In this document: in pieces, positions 28,051 through 35,955 of the stretch
Layout of the letters: each line of letters opens with the position of its first letter
Position numbering within the stretch: the stretch's first letter is position 1
NCBI GenBank assembly: GCA_015233565.1
Contig: JADFXM010000044.1
Span: 1 to 62,970 of the forward strand
Length of the DNA stretch: 62,970 nt
Direction: 5' to 3'
Source: Candidatus Rifleibacteriota bacterium
GTDB taxonomy: Bacteria; Muiribacteriota; Ozemobacteria; Ozemobacterales; Ozemobacteraceae
Made by a program: the position numbers and the translations under genes
Notes under the pieces: model-generated
Seen by the model: the letters and a program-made list of their open reading frames with translations, nothing else
What the model was told of the DNA's origin: nothing
Databases searched by the model: none

Positions 28051-28227
28051 ATGCCTATAAAGAAGGAGCTTCTTGAAATTTTGGCCTGCCCTGCTTGTCA
28101 CGGGGAAATTATTCATGATCCCAAAAAAGACACACTGAGCTGCCAAAGTTGTAAAAGGATTTACCCCATCAAAGATGATATTCCTGTAATGCTGATCGAA
28201 GAAGCAAAATTCCCGGAGGAAGGCTAA
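28051..28227 (+). CDS. Trm112-like zinc-ribbon protein
   Basis: A 58-residue protein of the Trm112/UPF0434 (YcaR-like) family. The start at 28051 is preferred over 27970 because it has a GGAG site and gives the family N-terminus PIKKELLEILACPACHG. Two CxxC-type knuckles (CPAC and CQSC) frame a short beta-hairpin and are expected to bind zinc. The C-terminal IPVMLIEEA is the family signature. Trm112 proteins serve as small partners or activators of methyltransferases in tRNA/protein modification; the partner here is not evident. A small AAGGCT/AGCCTT hairpin overlaps its stop codon. Confidence 0.8.
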   Translation: MPIKKELLEILACPACHGEIIHDPKKDTLSCQSCKRIYPIKDDIPVMLIEEAKFPEEG

Positions 28228-28244
28228 TAAGCCTTATTTGAAAC

Positions 28245-29021
28245 GTGAAACCAAAAATTCATGTAAACATCCCTATTCGGCACTTACGCCCTGAAGATTT
28301 TGATCTCCTTTGCGGAAGCAATCTTCAGCCGGAAATCTATTTTGCATCTGATTTGATTGACGAAATCTCATCCGAAAAATACTGTGATCTGATAAATAAA
28401 TTCACTGAAAAAAATTTCGTTCCATCTTTGCATGCACCTTTTTTCGATCTGAATATCGGAGCATTTGATCCCAAAGTTAGAGCAATTACCCTGGAAAGAA
28501 TTCTGTGGTCTTTTAAAGCTGCAAAAGACTTTAAAGCAACTCATGTTGTAATCCACCCCGGGTATGGCCCCTGGGCACTAACCAAAAAGTTTGATGAATG
28601 GCTGGACAGAACCGCACCTCTTTTGAAAAAAATAGTCCAATCCGCTAACGAACTTGGTTTGAAAATTTGTTTCGAAAATATTTATGATTCCACCCCTGAT
28701 GATCTGAAAAAAATGATATCTGAGTTCCCTGAGGAAACAGTGGGAATTTGTTTTGATACCGGTCATTTCAATCTTTTTTCGCAAACTTCCATGCAATATT
28801 GGTTTGACACACTTGGGAGTCGAATTTTTGAGGTTCATTTACACGACAATGGCGGGGAAGACGATGATCACATCGCCATTGGAGATGGTTGCGTTAAATA
28901 CTCTCCCTTAATCAAATGGTACCAAAAAAATCCAACTCCCCCGATACTCACGATCGAAATGGTATTAAAAACTCACATCATCAAGTCCATTCCAAAAATC
29001 AGAGAATGGTTTGAAAACTAA
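28245..29021 (+). CDS. Sugar phosphate isomerase/epimerase-like TIM barrel
   Basis: A 258-residue protein of the AP-endonuclease-2/xylose-isomerase-like superfamily, started by GTG 17 bases after the Trm112-like gene. Metal-ligand motifs are present along the barrel: SLHAPF near residue 60, THVVIHPGYG near 105, CFENIYD near 145, CFDTGHFN near 170, EVHLHDN near 197 and LTIEM near 245. These His, Glu and Asp positions match divalent-metal sites of this family. The family includes epimerases, isomerases and endonuclease IV; the short length and lack of DNA-binding inserts favour a small-molecule enzyme, but the substrate cannot be named. Confidence 0.72.
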   Translation: MKPKIHVNIPIRHLRPEDFDLLCGSNLQPEIYFASDLIDEISSEKYCDLINKFTEKNFVPSLHAPFFDLNIGAFDPKVRAITLERILWSFKAAKDFKATHVVIHPGYGPWALTKKFDEWLDRTAPLLKKIVQSANELGLKICFENIYDSTPDDLKKMISEFPEETVGICFDTGHFNLFSQTSMQYWFDTLGSRIFEVHLHDNGGEDDDHIAIGDGCVKYSPLIKWYQKNPTPPILTIEMVLKTHIIKSIPKIREWFEN

Positions 29022-29110
29022 ACGATTTTCAAAACCAAACGAATGGTAAGATATTTCCGAAGAAATAATTTTTAGGATAGATCTTCTTGAATAAAATTAT
29101 GGAGGGATGA

Positions 29111-30457
29111 ATGAAATATACTTATATAAGCGACCTGAAAGATCATGTTGGTAAAGAAGTTACGATAGCGGGATGGCTGTATAATAAACGATCTTCCGGA
29201 AAAGTTCGTTTTGTCATCGTCCGCGATGGCACAGGAATATGCCAGACAACTGCTTTCAAACCTGAAGTTGACCCAGCAGTATTCGAAACTTGTGATAAAC
29301 TTGACCAGGAAACTTCGCTAAAAGTTACAGGTGTCGTTCGCAAAGACGATAGGGCACCCGGTGGATATGAACTCAGTATTAAAGAGATAACCATTCTTGG
29401 AGAGAGCAAAGATTTTCCTATTTCCCCAAAGGAGCATGGAGTAGCTTTTTTGATGGAAAACCGTCATTTGTGGCTCCGATCGATAAAACAACATGCGACG
29501 TTGCGTGTCAGGCACCAGGTAATCAAGGCAGTTCGTGATTTTTTTGATAACCGGGGATTTACTTTACTCGATACTCCGATTCTGACAGCTAATGCTTGCG
29601 AAGGAACCACCACCCTCTTTGAGACCGATTATTTTGGACAAAAAGCATATTTATCCCAAAGCGGGCAGTTGTACAATGAAGCAAACGCAATGGCTTTCGG
29701 CAAAGTCTACTGTTTTGGACCAACCTTTAGAGCTGAAAAGAGCAAAACTCGCCGCCACCTAACTGAATTCTGGATGGTCGAACCCGAAGTGGCCTTCATG
29801 GATCTTGAAGGAAACATGGATTTGGCTGAAGAATTTGTTGAATATGTAGTAGGTCAGGTTGTGGAAAAATGCCGTAACGAGTTGAAAATTCTTGAGCGGG
29901 ATATCACCAAACTTGAATGCGTAAAAAGACCCTTTCCAAGAATCAGTTATGCTGAAACGCAGAAATTTCTACAGACAAAGAAAGAGGAATATGCCTCCTC
30001 TGCTGACCCCGAGTTGAAAAAACTATCTGAAGATATGCTGAAAAATGGCTTAGGTGATGATCTTGGTGCAGCAGATGAAACCGCCATAGGAATTAATCAT
30101 GATCGTCCGGTCATGGTACATCGCTACCCATCAGCAGTAAAAGCTTTTTATATGAAAAACGACCCGCAAAATCCCGAATATGCACTTTGCGTCGATGTGA
30201 TTGCCCCAGAAGGTGTCGGCGAAATAATTGGCGGTGGGCAACGCGAAGAAAGCCTGGAAGTGCTCGAAGGAAAAATTAAGCATCACGGCCTCCCACTTGA
30301 AGCTTTCAAATGGTATCTTGATCTAAGAAGATACGGAACGGTTCCGCACTCTGGATTTGGCATGGGAATCGAACGGATGGTAACCTGGGTAACAGGAACT
30401 CACCATGTTCGTGAAACAATTCCATTCCCCAGATTAATGGATACAATCTGGCCGTAA
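29111..30457 (+). CDS. asnS: Asparaginyl-tRNA synthetase
   Basis: A 448-residue class IIb aminoacyl-tRNA synthetase charging tRNA-Asn, slightly shorter than the E. coli enzyme. The N-terminal OB-fold anticodon-binding domain spans about residues 1-105 (VTIAGWLYNKRSSGKVRFVIVRDG). Class II motif 2 is FRAEKSKTRRHLTEFWMVEPE in the catalytic core, and motif 3 is GFGMGIERMVTWVTG near the C-terminus; the EGTTTLFETDYFG string is typical of AsnRS. GGAGG precedes the start by four bases. The family B repeat copy 2 has inserted right at its stop codon: the 6-bp target duplication CGTAAG contains the TAA, so the reading frame is intact. Confidence 0.9.
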   Translation: MKYTYISDLKDHVGKEVTIAGWLYNKRSSGKVRFVIVRDGTGICQTTAFKPEVDPAVFETCDKLDQETSLKVTGVVRKDDRAPGGYELSIKEITILGESKDFPISPKEHGVAFLMENRHLWLRSIKQHATLRVRHQVIKAVRDFFDNRGFTLLDTPILTANACEGTTTLFETDYFGQKAYLSQSGQLYNEANAMAFGKVYCFGPTFRAEKSKTRRHLTEFWMVEPEVAFMDLEGNMDLAEEFVEYVVGQVVEKCRNELKILERDITKLECVKRPFPRISYAETQKFLQTKKEEYASSADPELKKLSEDMLKNGLGDDLGAADETAIGINHDRPVMVHRYPSAVKAFYMKNDPQNPEYALCVDVIAPEGVGEIIGGGQREESLEVLEGKIKHHGLPLEAFKWYLDLRRYGTVPHSGFGMGIERMVTWVTGTHHVRETIPFPRLMDTIWP

Positions 30458-30458
30458 G

Positions 30459-30584
30459 AGACCGTCGGAAAATCTCTGTACATTTTATTCGGTTCAATGC
30501 GACTCGCTTCTGATGCAAGAAAGCGAGACGAAAATTTGGGTGGGTTCATTGAAATATGCAAATTAGGGGATTTTTCGACAATCT
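30459..30584 (+). repeat. Family B MITE-like repeat, copy 2
   Basis: A 126-bp element with ends AGACCGTCGGAAAATC and GATTTTTCGACAATCT (13 of 16 inverted match), flanked on both sides by the 6-bp duplication CGTAAG (30453-30458 and 30585-30590). The left duplication includes the asnS stop codon. Confidence 0.85.
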
Positions 30585-30936
30585 CGTAAGATCAATCCTA
30601 GTATGGCATTTCCAAAATAGTATGGCAATTTAACGATTAAAAATGACTTACTTACAATAAATTAGCAATCTTCATAAAACATTATTTTTTTATCTGTACC
30701 AGATGTGATTTTCAGTATTCAGCGATTCTCGGTGAGTTTCTGCTATTGTTTCTAGGAGCCGTTTTGAGCAATGTTAAAAGAACTAATTACTCCGATAAGT
30801 TTCGTAGCAAAAATCAGTAATAGCTATATTTTGCGAGAAAACTCAAGAATTGCTGTTCAGTATTGACTGTCATTGCAACATTATTTAGGAAACGTATACT
30901 AGCTAATTTACGGATAAAAAACCCACTAGATAGACC

Positions 30937-30969
30937 CGGCGGATTACGCTCTAAAGACGTAATCCGCCG
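30937..30969. other. Perfect 12-bp inverted repeat (hairpin)
   Basis: CGGCGGATTACG (30937-30948) and CGTAATCCGCCG (30958-30969) enclose nine bases. No T-run follows on either strand (TTATATTTG on the plus side), so it is at best an imperfect terminator; it could be a bidirectional transcription end or a protein-binding site. Confidence refers to the structure, not the role. Confidence 0.6.
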
Positions 30970-31063
30970 TTATATTTGCCCTTTGATTGAACTTTCTGAA
31001 TTCCTTTGTTCAGGGATTAAATCTTTAAAATTACAACTTTTTGGAAAGTCCCGTGAAGGATTA

Positions 31064-31209
31064 CAGCAACAAAGAGTAAATTCCTATTGTCATTAGCAAT
31101 TACCCATACAATTCAAAAAAAAATTCGCGAAAAATAATTTTTTTTCCAAATTTTCTGTACTTGCGTTGGTGCAGGTTTATAAGTAAAGTATTTTTACTCT
31201 TTTTCGCTG
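31064..31209 (+). repeat. Family A MITE-like repeat, copy 2, with 8-bp TSD
   Basis: 146 bp beginning CAGCAACAAAGAGTAAA and ending with its inverted partner (TTTACTCTTTTTCGCTG, 15 of 17). It is flanked by an 8-bp direct repeat AAGGATTA at 31056-31063 and 31210-31217. Best evidence in the window that family A transposes. Confidence 0.85.
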
Positions 31210-31243
31210 AAGGATTAAGAATATTCGGGCAGACGATCTGAAT

Positions 31244-31879
31244 TTATTTCTTTTCCGGAGCCGCAATGCTTCCAATTTTATCTGCGTTAATTTCTATTAC
31301 TTTCTTGAAACAACCTTCAGCTTCGGCAATCTTTCCAGCCTTTTTATAGGAATTTCCCAGCATCAGCATCATCCGTGAGGCCATTGGCGGATTGGTGGTT
31401 TTTATTTTATCAAAGCCTTCCTTGATAATGCCTTCTGCATCAGAAAAACGATCTTTAGCGATGAAAAGTTCAGCTATTTCCATATATACGTGCCCAATAT
31501 GTTGGTCAACTCTTGAATCGTCTTTGAAGATGGGAGCATTTGCTAATTCAAGAATTTTCTTTAATTGTGCAACAGCATCATCAATTTTTCCAGATTCTCT
31601 GTTCAAGTCTGCCAGATTTTTATAGGCCTCAGCGGTAGACATGAACGCCATGACCTTTTCGTTCTTATCTTTGTCTTCGGGAGTAAGCGGCTTTTTCCCT
31701 GGTCTCAGCATCCCTGGAGGAGGTGGTTCATTTCCAGGTTTCATCAACTCTGGTGGCGGTGCTTCACCGATCGCCTTTTTGTCGGGGTTATCGGGGGCTT
31801 GCGCTTGCAGCGTGGAACCCAACGCAACCAAAAGGAAAAGTGCCAAAAACAATGCAAAGAACTTTTTAGAGAAAATCAT
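31244..31879 (-). CDS. Secreted TPR protein of the sigma-factor operon
   Basis: A 211-residue exported protein. The start at 31879 (MIFSKKFFALFLALFLLV) is chosen because GGAGGAG lies just upstream and it overlaps the stop of the anti-sigma gene (ATGA). After the signal peptide (cleavage likely after LQA), a Pro-rich linker (EAPPPELMKPGNEPPPPG) leads to two to three tetratricopeptide-like helical repeats (AEAYKNLADLNRESGKIDDAVAQLKKILE..., MLMLGNSYKKAGKIAEAEGCFKKVIE). TPR arrays mediate protein contacts; here it probably works in the periplasm with the anti-sigma sensor domain or monitors the envelope. Third gene of the sigma/anti-sigma operon. Confidence 0.75.
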   Translation of the reverse strand: MIFSKKFFALFLALFLLVALGSTLQAQAPDNPDKKAIGEAPPPELMKPGNEPPPPGMLRPGKKPLTPEDKDKNEKVMAFMSTAEAYKNLADLNRESGKIDDAVAQLKKILELANAPIFKDDSRVDQHIGHVYMEIAELFIAKDRFSDAEGIIKEGFDKIKTTNPPMASRMMLMLGNSYKKAGKIAEAEGCFKKVIEINADKIGSIAAPEKK

Positions 31880-32394
31880 ATTTTCTCCTCCTCTATAAAT
31901 GAATATTTGGAAGGTTCCCTGTCCAGGAAACTCCATTCAACCTCATCAACAAATCTATTTTCTTCCTCTATGGGTACTCTGAATTCCGTATTAATTATGG
32001 ATTTTTCACTTGAATCCACAAAAGAAAAGTGCGTTTGGTCCAGATATTCTTCAACATTAAAAAATGAATAATTTTCATGCTGAACATTTTGGATACTTCT
32101 ATAATTTGGATTTTGACCAATGTTGGAAGCTATAAAAAATACTATTACAAATGTTAAACCCATCGCAAAAAACGCTTTTATTTTATCTATAATTCCAAAA
32201 GAAGATTGAAAGTTGAGATTCAAAGAATCAAATGAAGGTGGCAAATCAAGGCGGAACTCATTGATTTCGACAAAAGGTTTTTCAATAGCGGAATTCAGCC
32301 AATTATTGCACTTTAAACAGGTTTGGACATGCCTGACAAGAGCTTCATCGTCTGAGCCAAGAAGAATTTTTTCCCTTGCTTCATTGCATTCCAT
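31876..32394 (-). CDS. Membrane anti-sigma factor with zinc motif
   Basis: A 172-residue single-pass protein expected to hold the upstream ECF sigma factor at the membrane. The start at 32394 is preferred because GGGAGG lies seven bases upstream; the longer frame from 32433 would overlap sigma more. The N-terminal domain carries HVQTCLKC, the H-x3-C-x2-C zinc motif of ZAS anti-sigma domains, with an extra Cys at residue 3. One membrane segment follows (AFFAMGLTFVIVFFIASNI, about residues 82-100), then a ~70-residue acidic, low-complexity periplasmic tail without recognised domain. It overlaps sigma by 14 bp and the TPR gene by 4 bp, so the three are translationally coupled. Confidence 0.75.
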   Translation of the reverse strand: MECNEAREKILLGSDDEALVRHVQTCLKCNNWLNSAIEKPFVEINEFRLDLPPSFDSLNLNFQSSFGIIDKIKAFFAMGLTFVIVFFIASNIGQNPNYRSIQNVQHENYSFFNVEEYLDQTHFSFVDSSEKSIINTEFRVPIEEENRFVDEVEWSFLDREPSKYSFIEEEKI

Positions 32395-32923
32395 TTGAAA
32401 CCTCCCGATTGCTTCTCTGGAAAAAGGATTCAAGTTTTTTTCTGGCCCGAAAAAGAAGGATCTTCACATTACTTTCGCTAATTCCATTGATTTGAGCAAT
32501 TTCACCGCAGGTCAAATCGTCTCTGTAATACATCAGTATCATCATTCGATCCCTATCTTCAAGTTTTGAAAGACCAGCTTCAATAAACAACTTTTTTTCC
32601 AAGTTTTCTGCAAACTCCTGACTTTCAGGATGCTTTTCATCTGAGATTCTAGGCTCAAGTTTTCTGATTGCGTTTTTCCTGGAGACCGTTCTGAAAAGAA
32701 TAGCATAAAGCCAGGTTTTCAATCTTGATTCACCCCTGAAATCTTTTATTGATGAAAATGCTGCTTCAAAAGATTCCTGAAGAACATCTTCAGCAAGACT
32801 TCTGTCGTTGAGCATTCGAACAGCCACAGTAAATAGGTAACCGGCAAATAATTCGTAGAGCCGTTTGAATCCATCCTGTTTGCCTAATTTGGCAAGTTTC
32901 AACGCTTCTTGTTCGTTCATCAA
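32381..32923 (-). CDS. ECF-type RNA polymerase sigma factor
   Basis: A 180-residue extracytoplasmic-function sigma factor. Region 2 (RLYELFAGYLFTVAVRM...AEDVLQESFEAAFSSIKDFRGESRLKTWLYAI) binds core and the -10; region 4 (LEDRDRMMILMYYRDDLTCGEIAQINGISESNVKILLFRARKKLE) is the helix-turn-helix for the -35. Only regions 2 and 4 are present, as usual for ECF proteins. It is followed by a zinc anti-sigma and a secreted TPR protein. The operon is divergent from ssb. I found no clear GGAAC-type autoregulated promoter upstream, though GGGGAATT occurs at about 32975-32982 (minus). Confidence 0.88.
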   Translation of the reverse strand: MMNEQEALKLAKLGKQDGFKRLYELFAGYLFTVAVRMLNDRSLAEDVLQESFEAAFSSIKDFRGESRLKTWLYAILFRTVSRKNAIRKLEPRISDEKHPESQEFAENLEKKLFIEAGLSKLEDRDRMMILMYYRDDLTCGEIAQINGISESNVKILLFRARKKLESFFQRSNREVSNGMQ

Positions 32924-33037
32924 TACATTTAGTGTAAAAGATTTGCTATTCGGTTACAATTTTTTTGAAAAAAAATTCCCCAACCATATTTTTAAAGTGA
33001 TTAATTATTGGAATTAAAAAATTTTCAGGAGGGAAAT

Positions 33038-33484
33038 ATGGACGGAATTAACAAAGTTTTTCTAGCCGGCAATCTAGCTTGTGATCCAGAGTTATTTCAA
33101 ACTCAAAATGGCAAAAGCCGCACAACATTAAGACTTGCAGTTAACAGGCATTTTCGAACATCTGATGGGCAATCAAAAAAGGAAGCCAATTTCTTTTCCG
33201 TAATTGTGTGGCAAAATCAAGCAGAAACCTGTGCAAGATATCTGAAGAAAGGGCGGCCAGTTCTCGTCGAGGGAAGATTGAACATACGTTCATTCAGTTC
33301 AAAGGAAGGTGAAAAAAAATGGATCACCGAGATAATTGCTGCAAATATCAGATTTCTTCCATCTCGCAGCTTAAATCAAAGTGAAAATCAAGAATTTGAA
33401 AACGAATTTCCAATTGGAAATGAAGGTGAAAAACAATCAGACCCAAAAAATCCCGGTGATCTTAGCCAAGAAATTCCATTTTGA
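33038..33484 (+). CDS. ssb: Single-stranded DNA-binding protein
   Basis: A 148-residue SSB. The start at 33038 is preferred because AGGAGGG lies just upstream, giving the typical N-terminus DGINKVFLAGNLACDPEL. The OB fold covers residues 1-110 (RTTLRLAVNRHF, FFSVIVWQNQAETCARYLKKGRPVLVEGRL), followed by a short disordered linker and a tail ending EIPF, the conserved hook by which SSB recruits repair and replication proteins. The protein coats single-stranded DNA as a tetramer. Its last 23 bases overlap the end of the convergent protease gene, so the two transcripts meet tail to tail. Confidence 0.9.
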   Translation: MDGINKVFLAGNLACDPELFQTQNGKSRTTLRLAVNRHFRTSDGQSKKEANFFSVIVWQNQAETCARYLKKGRPVLVEGRLNIRSFSSKEGEKKWITEIIAANIRFLPSRSLNQSENQEFENEFPIGNEGEKQSDPKNPGDLSQEIPF

Positions 33485-34979
33485 ATACCTTGTCTTTCAT
33501 GAATTGATAACGATCAGGGAACTCTTTTTTCATCTTCACAGGGTCTTGCCAGAATAATCTTGCTGATTCGGCAAAGTCTTCCTTGGGTTCCGTGTTTCCA
33601 TAATCCGAAACTGAGGGAGATTTTAGACTTCCATTATAAATATTTTGTGCGGTCGCTGGGTCAAAAACATTTTTCCCACCAGGCCAAAATTGATTTTCCC
33701 AAGCATAAAGCAAGCTCGGGTTCTGAAAAGTAACCGCGTGAGCCATCTCATGAACAAGGGTTCCCTTGAATCCTCCGCCGTCTGCAATTTCAAAACGTTC
33801 ACCCATTTCATGCATTCTAACTATTGGAGGAGCATTTACCCATTGCCCATTTTTTTTGTTTAGCTGCGAAGCTTGAATGGTGGAGCCAAAAACAAATGGA
33901 TTTCCGCCCGACACAGGAATCAACTCTGAAGTTTGTTTTATAAATTCCTTTGGAAGAGTCTGAAAAACCCCATCAATCCATTGTAGTTGTTGATAAGTCC
34001 ATCTGTCTTGCTGAGTAAGGTTATCGTGAATGTTAACTCCCCATTTTGTTTTGATTTCATTCATTAACTGGGCACAATCTCGGTATGCAGGAGGGTTGTC
34101 CGGGAGTTGGTCCTTTAGCTGTTGGATATTATTCAAAAGATTTGAGTTATTGGCAAATGGAAGAATCTTGTCCATATCAGATTTGGCAGTTCCTAAAGCG
34201 AGAAGTTTTTCAGCAAATGCATTTTTAACATTTGGGCTCCCTGACAATGAGCCCAAGTCATATAAATCCTCGAAGGAGTTAAAAATCCCCAGTGCTTTAA
34301 GCAGAATCTTTGATTTGTATGGATCAATTGCATTTCTAGCTAAAATTTGATAATCAAAAGGAGTTTTAGCAAAGGGTGTACACTTTTCAAGAAGAGCTTT
34401 TCCTTCAGCATCAGCACTTGAAGACCTTTCGGCAAGAAAAATTGCTTTTCCCAGCGAATCAGTTTTCAAAATTCCCTTAGTTATAACTTCATTCTTAATG
34501 CTTGGATTGCTGGCAAGTTCAGATAATCTGCTATACTCGGCCCAATTGCTGCATATATCAATATTTTCAGATATCACTTTATCTTTTACTGAAGAATTTG
34601 TAGCAGCATCTACCAGAAGTTGAACCTCTGCAAAATTCTTGGGGGTATGAATTCCATTAAGAATTATTTGATTCTTTACTGTTGGATTGATTGTTTCTCG
34701 TTGTAAGGCGATAATTTCCATTGCAGAAGAAAGCTTTTTAGCCCCTTCTAAGAGAACGTTTTCTCTCGCGGCCCAATTCCATACTTCATAAGCCGGGAGT
34801 TTATTCAATTCGGCAATAACATCGATGTAAGTAGTTGGTTTTTCTGTGACCTTAACACTTTTAGGCAAAGTAATCGTAATATCTTCGCGAAAAGGCTGAC
34901 CATTTTGGGCAGAAAGTGGGTAATTTGTTAGAATTGATAAGAAGAGTAGCATGTAGAAGTATTTTATTGCGAATTTCAT
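33462..34979 (-). CDS. Secreted zinc metallopeptidase with helical repeats
   Basis: A 505-residue exported protein. The start at 34979 (MKFAIKYFYMLLFLSILTN) is chosen for the AGGAG site upstream and because it begins with a signal peptide (cleavage likely after LSA). The middle (about residues 55-290) consists of about 30-residue helical units with recurring NPxVKNxxI phrases (NPTVKNQII, NSSVKDKVI, NPSIKNEVI, SPNVKNAF), like HEAT/LRV-type solenoids. The C-terminal domain has the zinc motif HEMAH (GTLVHEMAHAVTF, about residue 420) followed by E in the downstream EDFAESARLFW, as in gluzincin-type sites. Probably acts outside the inner membrane. Substrate unknown. Convergent with ssb by 23 bp. 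Confidence 0.7.
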   Translation of the reverse strand: MKFAIKYFYMLLFLSILTNYPLSAQNGQPFREDITITLPKSVKVTEKPTTYIDVIAELNKLPAYEVWNWAARENVLLEGAKKLSSAMEIIALQRETINPTVKNQIILNGIHTPKNFAEVQLLVDAATNSSVKDKVISENIDICSNWAEYSRLSELASNPSIKNEVITKGILKTDSLGKAIFLAERSSSADAEGKALLEKCTPFAKTPFDYQILARNAIDPYKSKILLKALGIFNSFEDLYDLGSLSGSPNVKNAFAEKLLALGTAKSDMDKILPFANNSNLLNNIQQLKDQLPDNPPAYRDCAQLMNEIKTKWGVNIHDNLTQQDRWTYQQLQWIDGVFQTLPKEFIKQTSELIPVSGGNPFVFGSTIQASQLNKKNGQWVNAPPIVRMHEMGERFEIADGGGFKGTLVHEMAHAVTFQNPSLLYAWENQFWPGGKNVFDPATAQNIYNGSLKSPSVSDYGNTEPKEDFAESARLFWQDPVKMKKEFPDRYQFMKDKVFKMEFLG

Positions 34980-35280
34980 TCCCCGATCTCCTTGAAACTT
35001 TCCTGTTGAAAAAGTGAGTGAGCAAATTAAATTAAAAAAGCAAAAATAAAACATTCTAATACCAAATTGCTTCCAAATTAGTAAACTTAAACTGGCAAAA
35101 TTTGGACAAAACAAACAATTACCAAATTACTTGCTTCATTTAAAATACAACTCTGGTATTAGTTACAACTCCCCATATAGAATACCATTTCAAAAAGAAA
35201 AAGTTTTTTTTAATATCAATGATTCAGAAATATTATAGATGGATACATTTTCTCGAAGCATTCTCTAGGAAAAAAAACCA

Positions 35281-35495
35281 ATTCAGAATTCCTGGTATCG
35301 ATAGTTTGCATTTTCTCGGAAAATAGCTTCAAAATGTATTTTCCTGATTTTGAAATACTTTTCGGTTGGATTTTACCCTGAGACCAACATTCATAAAAAT
35401 AAATCAGAAGATGCCTTCCAAAACAACTTGGTGATTCATAAATCGAAAAAATGGTATCAAATTTAAATCCCCGAGGTTTGGAAATCTGAAATTAG
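35281..35495 (+). repeat. Family C repeat, copy 1
   Basis: About 215 bp closely similar to 61927-62142, from ATTCAGAATTC to CTGAAATTAG. No terminal inverted repeat or target duplication could be recognised. No coding potential. Confidence 0.75.
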
Positions 35496-35620
35496 CGTAT
35501 CCCATTAATTTTTTGGAACGCGCTTTAAAAGCTGTCTTGGATACAATTGAATGGAAAGTTTCGAATTGTGATGGGAGTTGAGAATACGAATAATTGAAGT
35601 GGCAAGCCCGCTGATCAGTT

Positions 35621-35892
35621 CAGCGAAAAAGAGTAAAAATGCTTGACTTATAAACCTGCACCAAAGAGACTGTCGAAAAATGCCCTATTTTTCATATTTT
35701 TATGTACCGACTCAAATTTTCGCCCCGCTTTTTGGCATCAACAGCGAGCCACTTTGTACCGAGCAAAATATACCGAGATTTTTCGACAGCTTCCAACGCA
35801 AGTGCAGAAAATTTGGAAAAAAAATTTCGCGGTTTTTTTTTGAATTGTATGGTTAATTGCCGATGTCAATATGAATTGACTCTTTGTTCCTG
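35621..35892 (-). repeat. Family A repeat, copy 4, interrupted by family B
   Basis: Reverse-oriented family A copy (CAGCGAAAAAGAGTAAAA to TTTGTTCCTG), 140 bp when the inserted family B element and its duplication are removed. Flanks share ATCAGTT (35614-35620 and 35893-35899), compatible with the 8-bp duplication seen at other copies after loss of one base. Its CACCAACGCAAGTG core is split by the B insertion. Confidence 0.85.
35667..35792 (-). repeat. Family B repeat, copy 3, nested in family A
   Basis: 126 bp, AGACTGTCGAAAAATG to GATTTTTCGACAGCTT. Flanked by CCAAAG (35661-35666) and CCAACG (35793-35798); the uninterrupted family A sequence has CCAACG once, so this is a 6-bp target duplication with one later change. 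Shows that family B moved after family A. Confidence 0.9.
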
Positions 35893-35955
35893 ATCAGTTC
35901 AACGAAAGCCTCTCCAAAAAAAAATTCTATTGGAAAATTCAGAGGAAATCTCTGC

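Larger units (their letters stand above)
30458..31243. other. 786-bp intergenic region with two mobile repeats
   Basis: Contains family B copy 2 (30459-30584), a perfect 12-bp hairpin (30937-30969) and family A copy 2 (31064-31209). The frame at 30863-31096 runs through these and is not a gene. Between 30600 and 30900 nothing was recognised. Confidence 0.6.
34980..35955. other. 976-bp intergenic region rich in repeats
   Basis: Contains family C copy 1 (35281-35495) and family A copy 4 (35621-35892) which itself carries family B copy 3 (35667-35792). The reading frames at 35643-35893 pass through the repeats and are not genes. Confidence 0.65.

Noticed and set aside
29022..29110. Riboswitch or T-box before asnS
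   Set aside because: The leader is only 89 bp, without T-box or recognisable aptamer motifs.
35643..35893. Two overlapping short frames
   Set aside because: They lie entirely within the nested A/B repeats.
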